The notes: generated from the sequence alone by a model not told the origin. 64,000 nucleotides of DNA from Roseicyclus mahoneyensis (GCF_003148775.1 NZ_QGGW01000012.1:1-64000), one strand, 5' to 3'. Positions 10,889-21,119 are shown, counted from the first letter of the stretch. Numbers and translations are program-made.

Positions 10889-12544
10889 TCAGTCGCTTTT
10901 GGGGTCTTGCCCGTCGTCGCACACGGCGGTTTCCGGGTCGATCAGACCCGCCTCGATGTCGGCTCGCAGGGCCAGTCGGTCGCGCGCCGCCGGATTGCCG
11001 TAACCGCCCCCGCCGGGCAGGCTCAGGCGCAGGCGCAGGCCCTGCGGGATGGGCTGGCGTCCCTTGGGTTTGAGGGTGGTGCCGTCCGACAGCTCCACCC
11101 GGCCCGGCGCACCGGGCCCGCCGCCCTCGCGGCCACGGGCGGGGTGGTGGACGCGGTCGAACATGGCGTTGAACCACAGCTCGTAGCCGTCGCGGGCGCC
11201 GATCTCGATGATCTGGCCAAGCCCGCCGCGCGTGGCCCCTGCCCCGCCGGAGTTCGGGCGCAGGTCCTTGCGCCAGACGATGATGGGGCCGACGTGTTCG
11301 GTCGCCTCGACGCTCATGGTCGAGACGCCGGAGGGGAAGGCGGTGGCGGAAAGCCCGTCAAGCGTGGGCCGCGCGCCGGTGCCGCCCGAATTGAACATCA
11401 GGATTTCGGCAGGGGGCAACCCGCTGTCGGGGTCGGCGGGGCGGGCGGAAATCTGGATGTTCCACAGCGCGGAGGCACCCTCGGCCGGGACGGTGCCGGG
11501 CATGGCAAGGTGCAGCGCGCCCAGCACCACATCGGGAACAAGGTGGCCCAGCACATGGCGCACCGAGACCGGCGCAGGGCGGCGGGCGGCAAGGATCGAG
11601 CCCTCGGGCGCCGTGATCACAAAGGGTGCGAGGCTCCCGGCGTTATTGGGCACTTCGGGCGCGATGGCGCATTTCAGCGCGTAGCAGGCATAGGCGCGGG
11701 TATAGACCTCGGGCACGTTGACGCCGAAGCTGCTCATGCCGCTGGTGCCGGTGAAGTCGGCGCGGATAATGGCGCCCTGCGCCTCCAGCGTCACGACCAT
11801 TTCCACCGGGGCCTCGAACCCGTCGACGGTCATGGTGTTGCGGTATGTGCCCGTGGGAACCCTGGCGATCGCGGCCTCGGTCGCCCGCCTGCTGGCGGTC
11901 AGGATAAACTCCGACAGGCCGTCCAGATCGTCGATGCCGAACTCATCCAGCATCGCATGCAACCGACGGTCGCCCGCCGCGTTGCAGGCAGCCAGCGAAT
12001 AGAGATCGCCGACCGTCTGGTCGGGCGTGCGCACATTGGCGCGCACGATGCGGATCAGCATGTCGTTGACTTGGCCCCGTTCGGCGAATTTCGAGATGGG
12101 AATAAGCAGCCCCTCCTCATACACCTCGCGCCCGTCGGGGCCGAAGCCGCGCCCGCCAATGTCGACCACATGTGCGGTGGAAGCGAAGAAACCGATGTGC
12201 ACGCCCTTGCGGAAGACGGGCGTGACGACGGTGATGTCGTGCAAATGGCCGGTGCCCATCCATGGGTCGTTCGTCAGGTAGACGTCGCCGTCAAAAATGT
12301 TCTGTGGGCCGATGTGTTCGATGAAATGCCCAACGCTTTCGGCCATGGCGTTGACGTGGCCGGGCGTGCCGGTGACGGCTTGCGCCATCATCCGCCCCTG
12401 CCGGTCGAAAAGACCTGCCGACAGGTCGCCCGCCTCGCGCACCGAGGTGGAAAAGGCAGTGCGGATCAGCGTCGTCGCCTGTTCCTCGACCACGGCGATC
12501 AGGCGGTTCCACATGATCTGGAAGTCGATGGTATCGGGGGTCAT
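10889..12544 (-). CDS. Hydantoinase B/oxoprolinase family protein
   Basis: The 551-residue product is of HyuB type: [20 protein letters not shown] at the N-terminus, [37 protein letters not shown] and a C-terminal glycine-rich [10 protein letters not shown]. With HyuA it forms an ATP-dependent hydantoinase or a carboxylase-like acetophenone/acetone enzyme. The start codon overlaps the hyuA stop (ATGA). The substrate cannot be assigned; the neighbouring amine-oxidase-like gene suggests a nitrogenous compound. Confidence 0.9.
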   Translation of the reverse strand: MTPDTIDFQIMWNRLIAVVEEQATTLIRTAFSTSVREAGDLSAGLFDRQGRMMAQAVTGTPGHVNAMAESVGHFIEHIGPQNIFDGDVYLTNDPWMGTGHLHDITVVTPVFRKGVHIGFFASTAHVVDIGGRGFGPDGREVYEEGLLIPISKFAERGQVNDMLIRIVRANVRTPDQTVGDLYSLAACNAAGDRRLHAMLDEFGIDDLDGLSEFILTASRRATEAAIARVPTGTYRNTMTVDGFEAPVEMVVTLEAQGAIIRADFTGTSGMSSFGVNVPEVYTRAYACYALKCAIAPEVPNNAGSLAPFVITAPEGSILAARRPAPVSVRHVLGHLVPDVVLGALHLAMPGTVPAEGASALWNIQISARPADPDSGLPPAEILMFNSGGTGARPTLDGLSATAFPSGVSTMSVEATEHVGPIIVWRKDLRPNSGGAGATRGGLGQIIEIGARDGYELWFNAMFDRVHHPARGREGGGPGAPGRVELSDGTTLKPKGRQPIPQGLRLRLSLPGGGGYGNPAARDRLALRADIEAGLIDPETAVCDDGQDPKSD

Positions 12545-14625
12545 GGCTGGCCCTCCTTGCGGATCAGGAGAAGGCAGCCGTCGGATTGGCCGATGGCGCG
12601 GAAGGCGGAGGTGACGATGGTCGAGGTCTCGTCCTCGGTGATGATCGCGGGGCCATTTGCGACTGTGCCGGGGGTCATGGCGGCGCGGGGGATTTCCTGC
12701 GCCTCGACCTCCCTCCGCAGGGCGGCGTCGAAGAAGCGGCGGGTGCGGCCGGGGGATGCATCGGTGCCGCCGGTCAGGCGCGCGACCGGCGCAGGTTCCG
12801 GCGCGCGGGAGGCGACGGTGAGCGACCAGTTGGTGATCTCGGGGGTGAGACCCTCGATGATGCGACCGAAAAGCGTGCGGTAGGCATCCTCGAAGGCAGC
12901 GATCAGGGCGGGGACGTCGGCGTCCTTGAAACGGGATTGCGAAAGCGGCACCGGAATTTCCCAGCCCTGCCCCCGGTAGCGCATGAAGGCGGTGAGCTTG
13001 GACACGGTATCGGCGCCCGCGGCACCCACGTCGACAAAGGCTCGGGCCTCGGTCTCCATCGCTTGCAGCGTCGCGTTGACGAGGTCCGCGTCGAACCCGT
13101 CGAGCGGCTGGAACAACCCGCGCGTCGACTCATAGCTGAAGGGGGCGCGCAGGAAGCCGATGGCCGAACCGACGCCCGCGCCGGGGGGGATCAGAAGGGC
13201 GGACAGGCCGAGCTTCTCGCACAGCCGGCAGGCGTGGAGCGGCGCGCCGCCGCCAAAGGCGACCATGGTGAAACCCTCGATGTCGCGACCGTTTTCGACC
13301 GCGTGGACGCGGGCGGCGTTGGCCATGTTCTCGTCCACCATCTCGGTCACGCCAAAGGCGGTGGCCTGTTCCGTGAGGCCCTGTTGCGTGGCGACGGAGG
13401 CCATGGCCGATTGCGCGAGGGGTGTGGAAAGCGGGATAGCGCCACCCGCGAAGGCGTCGGGGTCAAGGCGGCCGAGGATCAGGTTGGCGTCGGTCACAGT
13501 GGGCGCGGTGCCGCCGCGCTGGTAGCAGGCCGGCCCCGGCTCGGATCCGGCCGAGCGCGGGCCCACCTGAATGCGCCCCATCGTGTCGACCGACGCGATG
13601 GAGCCGCCGCCCGCCCCGATCTCGACCATCTCGACCACGGGGGTGGAGACGGTCATGCCCGAGCCCTTCTTGAAGCGGTAGGTGCGCGCGATCTCGAAAC
13701 TGTTGGCGGTCTTGGGGGTGGCGTGTTCGACAAGGCAGATCTTGGCCGTGGTGCCGCCCATGTCGAAACTCAGCACCCGGTCGATGCCATGGGCGCGGGC
13801 ATAGCGGGCGGCAAAGATCGCGCCCCCGGCAGGGCCGGATTCAAGCAGGCGCACGGGTTGCGCGGCCGCTGTCTCAACCGAGATGAGACCGCCGCCCGAA
13901 TGCATCAGGAACACCGGGGCGATGATGTCCGCCGCGCGCAGCTTTTCCACCAGCCGCCCCAGATAGGCCGAGACCTGCGGCTGCACATAGGCGTTGGCGA
14001 TGACGGTGTTGAAGCGCGGCAGCTCGCGCAGTTGCGGCGAGATGACGGAGGAGAGCGAGACGGAGAGGCCGGGGGCAACCTCGGCCAGCGCATCCGCCAT
14101 CATCCTTTCATGGGCGTCGTTGGCATAGGCGTGCATCAGGCCGATGGCTGCGGCCTCGTATCCGCCCGAGGCGATGTGTTCGGCCATGGCGCGGGCGGCG
14201 GCGGGATCGAGGGGCAGCAGAACCTCACCCTTCGGCCCCATGCGTTCGGGGAGTGTGAAGCGGTCTTTACGTGGCACCAGCGGGATGGGGAGCGAGAGGT
14301 TGAGGTCGTATTGCTCGAACCGGTTTTCGGACCGCATCTCGATCACGTCCCGGAAGCCTTCGGTGGTGACAAAGGCCATGCGCGCGCCGCGCCGTTCGAT
14401 CAGCGCGTTGGTGACCAGCGTCGTGCCATGGATCACCTGCCCGATGTCGGCGGGGTCGATCCCCGCCTGATCGGCGGCGGCAAGGATGGCGGACAGGATC
14501 GCGCGTTCGGGCTCGGCGTAGTCGGTCAGGACCTTGCCAGTCACAAGGCCGCCCGGCGCATCAAGGGCAACATCGGTGAAGGTGCCGCCGATGTCGACAC
14601 CGACGCGGATGGGGGGGCGCGTCAT
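12541..14625 (-). CDS. Hydantoinase A/oxoprolinase family protein
   Basis: The 694-residue product starts at the ATG at 14625, just before IRVGVDIGGTFTDVAL, the N-terminal ATP-binding signature of HyuA. Further HyuA blocks are IHGTTLVTNALIERRG, NAYVQPQVSAYL and SFDMGGTTAKICLV. It starts 1 nt after the stop of the upstream FAD oxidoreductase gene and overlaps hyuB by 4 nt, so the three genes form one operon. It probably hydrolyses a cyclic amide with ATP. Confidence 0.9.
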   Translation of the reverse strand: MTRPPIRVGVDIGGTFTDVALDAPGGLVTGKVLTDYAEPERAILSAILAAADQAGIDPADIGQVIHGTTLVTNALIERRGARMAFVTTEGFRDVIEMRSENRFEQYDLNLSLPIPLVPRKDRFTLPERMGPKGEVLLPLDPAAARAMAEHIASGGYEAAAIGLMHAYANDAHERMMADALAEVAPGLSVSLSSVISPQLRELPRFNTVIANAYVQPQVSAYLGRLVEKLRAADIIAPVFLMHSGGGLISVETAAAQPVRLLESGPAGGAIFAARYARAHGIDRVLSFDMGGTTAKICLVEHATPKTANSFEIARTYRFKKGSGMTVSTPVVEMVEIGAGGGSIASVDTMGRIQVGPRSAGSEPGPACYQRGGTAPTVTDANLILGRLDPDAFAGGAIPLSTPLAQSAMASVATQQGLTEQATAFGVTEMVDENMANAARVHAVENGRDIEGFTMVAFGGGAPLHACRLCEKLGLSALLIPPGAGVGSAIGFLRAPFSYESTRGLFQPLDGFDADLVNATLQAMETEARAFVDVGAAGADTVSKLTAFMRYRGQGWEIPVPLSQSRFKDADVPALIAAFEDAYRTLFGRIIEGLTPEITNWSLTVASRAPEPAPVARLTGGTDASPGRTRRFFDAALRREVEAQEIPRAAMTPGTVANGPAIITEDETSTIVTSAFRAIGQSDGCLLLIRKEGQP

Positions 14626-14626
14626 G

Positions 14627-15913
14627 TCAAAGACCCTTGATGAACTGGTTGGCCGCAAAGCTCAGCGCATAAAGGCGGGTCATCACCGGTGCCGTGGCGA
14701 CGCCTTTCGGATCGGTGACAGGCAGCGGCAAATCCGCTGGGTCCATCCCGGTCAGCAGATCCGCCATGGTCTGGCCGAAGATCGTGCCGGTTATGATACC
14801 GCGCCCGTTGTAGCCGATGGGGGTGTAAAGCCCCTCGTCCAGCACATGGATACGCGGCAGGTGGTCGGGGGTCATGGCGATCTGGCCGTGCCAGGCCTCG
14901 TCGAACTCCACCGGGCCGAGGGTGGGATAGAGGCGTTTGAGGGTCTGGTCGGCCCAGCGCCGCGACAGGCCCTTTTCGCGGGTGCCGATGACGCGGCCCA
15001 TCGAGCCGATGATCAGCCGCCCGCGCGCATCACGGCGGATCGAGGTCATCACCGGCGCGGTATCCCACACGCCCTGACGGCCCGGCAGGATGTGATCGGC
15101 CTCTGGCCCCAGCGGCTGGGTCGCGAACTGGAAATAGTGGATCATTGTGAAGGTGGATTTCAGCCCGGGCACGAGCGTGTCGGTATAGGCGTTGGTGCCC
15201 AGAACCACGGCGCGGGCAGAGATCGCGCCATGATCGGTCTCGACCCGCCAGCCACCCGATTGCTTGTGCAGGCCCGTGACCCGAACGCCCGTGCTGATGC
15301 CCGCACCCGCCGCCCGCGCAGCGCGGGCGAGACCACGGCAATAGCCCATCGGGTTCACCGTGCCGGCGCGATGATCGAGCAGACCCCCGACATAGCGATC
15401 GGTGCCCAGCGCCGTGGCAGTGGCGGCGGCATCCAGCATCTCGACCGGTTCGCCCATGCCGGTCCATTCCCGGCAGCGCCCCTCCAGATCGCGCAGGCCG
15501 GACGGGCCATGGGCGGCGTGGATGGTGCCTCCCCGCGTCGCTTCGCAGCGGATCTGGTGACGCTCGATCAGGTCGAAGACCAGCGCCGGTCCATCGGCGA
15601 AGCGGCGCAGGAAACGCGGACCGTAGTCGGGGCCGAGGGCTGCGCGCACCTGTGCAGGAGGCATCCAGACGCCCGCGTTGACGAGACCGACGTTGCGCCC
15701 CGACCCGCCATGGCCGATCTCGTGGGCTTCGACAACATGGGCGGAAAGGCCCGCCTGCGCGGCATGCAGCGCGGTGGAGAGGCCTGTGTAGCCGCCCCCC
15801 ACGATGGCGAGGTCGACCCGGTCTGGAAGGGCAGAGGCTTCGGGCGGGTGTTCCTCGGCCGTGGCATCCCAAAGCGAAATCGGTCCTTCCGCGCCCGTCA
15901 CCATCCGCCTCAC
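14627..15913 (-). CDS. FAD-dependent oxidoreductase, DAO family (gamma-glutamylputrescine oxidase-like)
   Basis: The 428-residue protein has an N-terminal dinucleotide fold DLAIVGGGYTGLSTALHAAQ near residue 33, the second strand block VVEAHEIGHGGSGRNVG typical of PuuB-like amine oxidases, and the C-terminal block YNGRGIITGTIFG. It likely oxidises an amine or amino acid. The start is uncertain: GTG at 15913 has AGGGG upstream, while an ATG at 15904 is three codons in. It is first in the operon with hyuA and hyuB. Confidence 0.85.
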   Translation of the reverse strand: MRRMVTGAEGPISLWDATAEEHPPEASALPDRVDLAIVGGGYTGLSTALHAAQAGLSAHVVEAHEIGHGGSGRNVGLVNAGVWMPPAQVRAALGPDYGPRFLRRFADGPALVFDLIERHQIRCEATRGGTIHAAHGPSGLRDLEGRCREWTGMGEPVEMLDAAATATALGTDRYVGGLLDHRAGTVNPMGYCRGLARAARAAGAGISTGVRVTGLHKQSGGWRVETDHGAISARAVVLGTNAYTDTLVPGLKSTFTMIHYFQFATQPLGPEADHILPGRQGVWDTAPVMTSIRRDARGRLIIGSMGRVIGTREKGLSRRWADQTLKRLYPTLGPVEFDEAWHGQIAMTPDHLPRIHVLDEGLYTPIGYNGRGIITGTIFGQTMADLLTGMDPADLPLPVTDPKGVATAPVMTRLYALSFAANQFIKGL

Positions 15914-15984
15914 CTATCCCCTGCGTTGCTGCCCCTTGATGGCGCTGGCCGCAAGCAGTGTCAATTTGCGGCCAAGACCTACGG

Positions 15985-16010
15985 ACCGTAAAGATGCACC
16001 GTAAAGATGC
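15985..16010. repeat. Tandem 13-bp direct repeat upstream of the FAD/hyuAB operon
   Basis: ACCGTAAAGATGC occurs twice back to back, exact, between the operon start and tRNA-Arg. It could be a regulator site or a chance slippage duplication. Confidence 0.5.
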
Positions 16011-16035
16011 GGCACGTTGATTGTCGTCGAGAAGA

Positions 16036-16112
16036 TGGCGACCCCTGAAGGACTCGAACCCTCAACCTGCTGATTAGAAGTCAGCTGCTCTATCCTGTTG
16101 AGCTAAGGGGCC
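16036..16112 (-). tRNA. tRNA-Arg(TCT)
   Basis: The minus strand folds as a full cloverleaf: acceptor GGCCCCT/AGGGGTC, anticodon loop CTTCTAA (anticodon TCT), T-arm GGTTCGAGTCC and an encoded CCA (16036-16038). The discriminator base is G. Confidence 0.95.
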
Positions 16113-16155
16113 GCGATGGGTCTTGGATAGCCGAGAGCGGGCGGGTGGTAAACGC

Positions 16156-16632
16156 TCAAAGCTTGGCGGTCATGAAGACGCTCAACGGGTCTGCCGCATA
16201 GTCGCCAAACGGCTCGCATTCCACAAATCCCTCGGAAAGATAGAGCGCGCGCGCAGCCCCGAAACAGGGCGCCGACCCGGTTTCCAGCCAAAGACTCTTC
16301 AGGCCCGAGGCCAGCGCCTCGGACCGCAGATGCTCAAGCAAGGCGCGCCCGAGCCCCTGCCCGCGCAAGGCTGCGGCGCAATGCATGGATTTCAGCTCGG
16401 CCGCACCATCGGCCAGCGGCTTGAACGCGCCGATCGCCACGACACGGCCCGACCCGTCGCGCCCGGCAAAGACCCGCGCGCCCGAGGTGCGCAACGCCTC
16501 CGCCGTCATGACATGGCAGCTTTCGGCCGGGCTTTGGGACTGCATCAGCGCGACATGCGCCATCATCAGCGCGTCAACGGCGGCGTCTTGCCCCAAGACC
16601 TCGCGAAAGTGCGGAAAGGTATGCTGCGGCAA
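16156..16632 (-). CDS. GNAT-family N-acetyltransferase
   Basis: The 158-residue protein carries the acetyl-CoA loop RGQGLGRALLEHL and the C-terminal block ARALYLSEGFVECEPFGDY. It resembles small-molecule acetyltransferases whose substrate is not known. The only workable start is TTG at 16632, preceded by GGAG 5 nt upstream; no in-frame ATG is present nearby. It is the last intact gene before the decayed islet. Confidence 0.8.
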   Translation of the reverse strand: MPQHTFPHFREVLGQDAAVDALMMAHVALMQSQSPAESCHVMTAEALRTSGARVFAGRDGSGRVVAIGAFKPLADGAAELKSMHCAAALRGQGLGRALLEHLRSEALASGLKSLWLETGSAPCFGAARALYLSEGFVECEPFGDYAADPLSVFMTAKL

Positions 16633-17182
16633 AGCTGTCTCCGACCATGTCGTGTAACCGTTGCAAGAAACTAGGCTGCTCTGGGGCTCACGGCAATGCG
16701 CCCCCCATTTGTGTGCATGGCGGTCGATCTGTCCGCAACGCCGGCATGGCGCTTCCGGTCATCGCAGCGCCCATTTCCCAAGCTCGCCCGATCCACCCAA
16801 GGTCATTGGGCAAGAGCGCCCTGCCGGATGGTGAAGTCGGATGACATGATGATCCGGGATGGCCGCCCTTGGGCTGACGGCGCGCCAATGCGGAGCGACG
16901 ACAGGTCCGCGTCCGCCCGGCAGGCTGGGCGCCCACGCCGTGACGCAACTGGCCGCGCCAAGATGGCGGCGGTTGCGATGGCCTGCTGAACGATGGCCTG
17001 CGTGGCCGATAGAGATGAGCACTACATTTTCGACATGGCACCATGACACGCTCGGCATTTCGGCTGCGGCGATAGGCTTGCAGTATCCCGAAACCTACCC
17101 GCATTGCCTGTTTGCACCTGACGCTTGCTGTCGGGCCGGGGAGAATGGCGCGGTTTTGGCGGGGTGGTTTTGGCTTCCGTAG
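16633..17182. other. Gene-poor decayed stretch
   Basis: No frame in these 550 bp shows a recognisable protein, and the short open frames lack ribosome sites. It leads directly into the hsdM fragment and looks like degraded accessory DNA. Confidence 0.5.
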
Positions 17183-17428
17183 GGCAACTCGCCCGCTGTC
17201 CGGGACGTTTTCGGACGCTTCGAGGTCTCCGCGCAGATGGACCGATTGGTCAAGGCCGGGCTGCACTATCAGGTGACTGAGAAATTCACCCAAATCGACC
17301 TTCAGCCCGACCGCGTCGACAACCACCAGATGGCTCTCGTCTTCGCGGGACGCATCCGGCGCCCAGCCGAACTGTCGAACGAGACCGCCGGGGAACACTT
17401 CACGCCGCCTGAGGTCAGGCTGCTTGCT
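17183..17428 (+). pseudogene. Type I methyltransferase HsdM fragment
   Basis: In one frame, closed on the left by TAG at 17180, about 82 residues align by eye with the N-terminal region of the HsdM subfamily. They include NSPAVRDVFGRFE, QVTEKFTQIDLQPD and NHQM, then AELSNETAGEHFTP before EV. In intact enzymes these precede the SAM-binding motif, which is missing here. The sequence is corrupted at EELIRKF (here AGRIRRP) and at PREV (here PPEV) and has no start or rest of the gene. It belongs to another HsdM subfamily than the intact gene at 31724-33268. Confidence 0.75.
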
Positions 17429-17682
17429 CCCGCAGATCGATTACTGGCAAAAATCATGAGGTTTTTGATTGGCAATAATCAGTGGTTTGAAGCGCCCAGA
17501 GTGGAACGGAGACGTCTGCTGCCTATGCCGGGCTTCGGGTCCATTAGCGAAATCGGCCAGTTGCACCCTGCTTCGCAAGCGACAAGATGGGCATGATGAC
17601 CTTGATACCCTACGGATTTGGTTCTGCCACCCAAAGCGTGGCGACCGACCTTACCGAGGATCAAAGCGGCACGTGATCCCCT

Positions 17683-18567
17683 TCATGGGTTTGGGCATCC
17701 ATGCACCGGGAGCCCCGTCGGCTCATAGCCAGGGTGCCGGGTATAATATCCTTCAGCTTTGCCCGCGCGTCGCACTGCATTCAGGTAAAGATTGAAGCGC
17801 AGCGCAGCACGGATGTCCGGATCGTCGACAAAGTCGTCGACGTAGCTGGCCATGACATCCGCCGCTTCGATCATATCGTGCGGGGACCGCTTCCAGCCAT
17901 CCGTCAGACTGCCGGTCCAATATCGCTTTTTCATTGTTGCTTCTGGTGTGAAGGTAAACTCACCAAGAAGAGAGTATCCAAACAGCCAGGCGCGCTCAGA
18001 ATGCCGCAAGGATGCAGTCGGTCGGATCAGGAGCGGGCCATTGTCAACGACATTGGCGCGAACGACGGATTTGAAGGCACCGTTGTAGTGTCCCCTCCAG
18101 AAAAATTCGGCCGCGAATCGCAACTGATCCGTAACAGGTTCCGGCCATACCTGAGGTTCGTCCCGATTTGGCAGGCGCTCTGCGCTGTCGGTTTCCGCAA
18201 GCACGCGACCGTGGCTCAATACCAGTTTCGGATGGCAGCGCAGAGGCTGCACAAGCAGCGCTGTCGCGGCGGCGGGAAAGGTATCATCGTGGGGCGTTAT
18301 TCGGAAAAACGGTGTCCTGCACTCCGAAATCAGTCGGTTGCAATTGCTTACCCAGTTGCCACCATCAGTGCCGGAAAACACCCGCACATCCGGGTTTGAC
18401 GCATAGCGATCAGCGATCTGCTGTGCGGCGTCATCGAGCCCGTGTTCATCCGAGCAAAGCACCGTAGCGCCGAGCCTGAGATGATCGTCGATATTCTCGA
18501 ACACGATGGGCAACTGCGGAACAGAGCGGTAGAGCGGGATCAGACAGGTGACGTCATGCAAACTCAT
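17683..18567 (-). CDS. Glycosyltransferase family 2-like protein
   Basis: The 294-residue product starts MSLHDVTCLIPLYRSVPQLP, a GT-A-type first strand, followed by a conserved-looking FRITPHDDTFPAA in the place of the DXD metal site (HDD) near residue 93. It is likely a sugar transferase or related nucleotidyl-binding protein. The start at 18567 overlaps the upstream FAD gene stop by 4 nt, so the two are one transcription unit. No other polysaccharide gene lies nearby. Codon use looks less GC3-rich than the core genes, which suggests transfer. Confidence 0.65.
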   Translation of the reverse strand: MSLHDVTCLIPLYRSVPQLPIVFENIDDHLRLGATVLCSDEHGLDDAAQQIADRYASNPDVRVFSGTDGGNWVSNCNRLISECRTPFFRITPHDDTFPAAATALLVQPLRCHPKLVLSHGRVLAETDSAERLPNRDEPQVWPEPVTDQLRFAAEFFWRGHYNGAFKSVVRANVVDNGPLLIRPTASLRHSERAWLFGYSLLGEFTFTPEATMKKRYWTGSLTDGWKRSPHDMIEAADVMASYVDDFVDDPDIRAALRFNLYLNAVRRAGKAEGYYTRHPGYEPTGLPVHGCPNP

Positions 18568-19907
18568 GTCAGAACGCCTTTCAAACCTCGAGCCGCCCGA
18601 ACTGCGAACATCGGGGCCGTGCAAAACTTGCCCGTCGACAGTGACACCCAGGTGTCGTGATGTTCGACGCCGATTTGATGGCGTTCGTGCAGGCCGCTCT
18701 TCCTGTCATCGATGTCGCTTTCGCCAACCGCCATGATGAACCCTCCGCCGACCGTCGTATTGTTCTTGTAGGCCAGCAAGTCCGACACACCCGGTATCAG
18801 CCTTGAAAGGTTCCGCAGCGATCTGACCCGAATGTCGTCGTGGTTCGCCGCGTCAACAATGGCGCGGACCTGATCGGGGCTGGCGGTGGTAGACATCGAC
18901 AGCCGGCATGCGGGATACCAGGAGATGTACACACGTGCCTTTCCGTACAGCACAAAATCCCCATAAGGGCCGACCAATGCGGTGGTGCTGGGGAGGGTGA
19001 TGGACTCCGGCGGCACCTCGATCGTAACCGTGGCTTTCCACCGTTGTGACCACACAAAGGGCGAGCCAAGCCCAACCATTTCGTCGATCCGAAGGCGATC
19101 TTCCCAAAGCGCGTTGATCACCGCTGCCGCGTCGAGTTGGGTTATCTCGGTCTGGTCGCTCAATCGGATGCGGTAACCGGACGCACCGACACGACGTACA
19201 TCCATAACGGTCCGAGCGCCCAGAAAAGTGATCAGCGGGTGCGCATAAACGGCTGCAGCAACGATATCCGACACTCTTCCCGGATCAACGGCGATCTCCG
19301 GGGTATGATAGGCCGTCTGCACGCAATCCCCATAATGGGTTCTATAATATTCTTTTGTCGCAACTCTGGCTCGTTCATAGGGCGACAGGCCCATTTGATC
19401 ACAAAGCTCTGCCACCGTATCGTCGACGCTATTGAAATACGCCCAGATATCATCCGGTGTGCGGGCGGAATCGTCCGGAACGACATAGGTGAACGCGTCC
19501 GACACCGTGAAGCGATCCCTGGGGCACCCCGTCAGACGCTCCAGCGTGTCCAGGAATCTCAACGTTCCCTCAGCCAGAATCTTGTGTGTTTCCAAACTCG
19601 TATCGGCCGCATAGACATATCCCAGATGCAATTTGCCTTCATTGTGGCGGCTTGCACCCATCATGGGCCGCGGTGTCCGGTCGATCAGGGTCACCCGTTG
19701 CCCAGTGTGCGCAAACTCGAGCGCAGCGATACATCCTGCAAGTCCTGCCCCAAGAATTGCAACACGTGCCTTTTGGTTGTTTGGATCGGACAGGGCGTGT
19801 TCCTTGCTCTGGTTGGTTCGGGTAACCAGTGGGCCCGAACTGATTGGGTCAACGCGACGGAAGGTTGGAGGCCGATATGACGCATCGGCGGTACCGGCGA
19901 GCTTCAT
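18564..19907 (-). CDS. FAD-dependent oxidoreductase (DAO-like)
   Basis: The product has the dinucleotide fold ARVAILGAGLAGCIAALEFA, then a second block SRHNEGKLHLGYVYAAD, and a C-terminal block STGKFCTAPMFAVRAARG. Similar proteins are found next to glycosyltransferases in surface-polysaccharide loci, but the reaction is unknown. The frame opens with ATG at 19907 (447 residues). AAGGA sits 7 nt before a CTG at 19793, six residues before the fold, so the true start may be non-ATG and the protein about 409 residues. It is upstream of and coupled to the glycosyltransferase gene. Confidence 0.65.
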   Translation of the reverse strand: MKLAGTADASYRPPTFRRVDPISSGPLVTRTNQSKEHALSDPNNQKARVAILGAGLAGCIAALEFAHTGQRVTLIDRTPRPMMGASRHNEGKLHLGYVYAADTSLETHKILAEGTLRFLDTLERLTGCPRDRFTVSDAFTYVVPDDSARTPDDIWAYFNSVDDTVAELCDQMGLSPYERARVATKEYYRTHYGDCVQTAYHTPEIAVDPGRVSDIVAAAVYAHPLITFLGARTVMDVRRVGASGYRIRLSDQTEITQLDAAAVINALWEDRLRIDEMVGLGSPFVWSQRWKATVTIEVPPESITLPSTTALVGPYGDFVLYGKARVYISWYPACRLSMSTTASPDQVRAIVDAANHDDIRVRSLRNLSRLIPGVSDLLAYKNNTTVGGGFIMAVGESDIDDRKSGLHERHQIGVEHHDTWVSLSTGKFCTAPMFAVRAARGLKGVLT

Positions 19908-21119
19908 TCCCTTTTCTTGTGACCGTCTTCACCGGTGTCTGGTTCGAAACTTGCCGAAACCGGCACCTTTGAATGGCTATCGCACAAATTACTTGACGTG
20001 GTTCGTGATGCACATCCTGCGCCGCAAGATGCAAGTTGGCTTTTGGGGCATATGCAGCTGCCACAGGTGCGTTCTTCGGCATCGTCTCACGCTCTGTGAA
20101 TACGCCATCACCGGATTTTGCAGGTGCCGCCAATGACAGATTCGACGGTCCGCGCGGCAGGATTAAGATCGACCATGGATCTCTGCTTTGGTGGTGGTTT
20201 GCTGATCCGGGTGGCGTAAGGCTGGCGTGTGGCGCGTCGGGGAACGTTTGGCTCACGCCGACTTGGCCGAGGCAACGAGACACAGCCGGTGCTGTCTTGC
20301 GACGGATGACAGGCGATGCGCCATGCGGCCTGTTGCCTCGTTGGGGGCCGCGACATGGGTGTCTGTCCGCGGCGGAAGATCTCGACGCTGCGCATGGGGC
20401 CACCGCAACAGGTGCACGGTTCGCGCAGGGTGAGCGGGATGATCTCGGGCACTGGCTCTCCGGTCAGGCTGCTGGACGCGGAGCAGGGCGCGGCGCTTCG
20501 TGGGGTTGGTCTTGCGGACCGAGCTGGCCGGCAGGCCGTGGTGCCGGATGCCCCTCACCCGCCTCGACGCTGAAGACGACCGGCAGCCTCCGCAGTTACG
20601 TACGGAATTGCACGTAGCGTTTCATCGTCTCCCTCCCGCAGGTCATGCCGAAAAAGAACCGCCGTGCCACGATCCGCGCGTTGAACGTCGATGACATGAC
20701 CCCGCTGTCCGTCAGGTGAAGCTGATGGGCACGCAGATCCTCGGGCGTCGCCGTGTCGGGCGATCACGCGAGAAAGGCCGCACAATACTTGATTGCCCGG
20801 ATGTGCGACTTCTGTGCCTTGTCGCCTATCCCGCGGATGCCCATGTCTTCGCTCCGCCGCTGGCGCAGCGGGCGCACTCTCTCCGTTGCCATGCAAAGCA
20901 CAGGTCCGATGATTGAGAGGCTCCAATCGTCAGGCGGGATCATCCATTCCCAGATGAACGGCGCTCAGGTCAGCGCGCAACCATTACCAACGGCCCCATC
21001 GCCGCGCGAGCGGCTTCGTCCTTGGCCGATTTCAGCGCGCCTCCCAAGTAGCCGCTCTGGATCGTGCCGTTTTCGGACCCGTTGGGCGGCTCCGGGCCAA
21101 AGCCTCCGTCGAGGCCCCT
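19908..21119. other. Decayed intergenic region with mobile-element remnants
   Basis: About 1.2 kb without an intact gene. It includes the IS91-type fragment at 20320-20560. Other open frames are short, lack ribosome sites and match no family I recognise. Confidence 0.6.
20320..20560 (-). pseudogene. IS91-family transposase C-terminal fragment
   Basis: Two minus-strand frames together read as the C-terminus of an IS91-type transposase. GIRHHGLPASSVRKTN (compare RIRHYGLLAS in the family) and RALLRVQQP are in one frame. After a frameshift near 20455, PLTLREPCTCCGGPMRSVE with the family's terminal CxCCGG zinc motif is in the other. The catalytic rolling-circle tyrosine domain is missing. Confidence 0.7.

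Noticed and set aside
10745-14640. Long plus-strand open frames of 712 and 684 codons opposite hyuB and hyuA
   Set aside because: They are antisense shadows caused by high GC at third positions; the products have no family features, while the minus strand carries clear HyuA and HyuB.
20036-20617. 193-codon plus-strand frame in the decayed region
   Set aside because: It is the antisense of the IS91-type fragment and has no domain.
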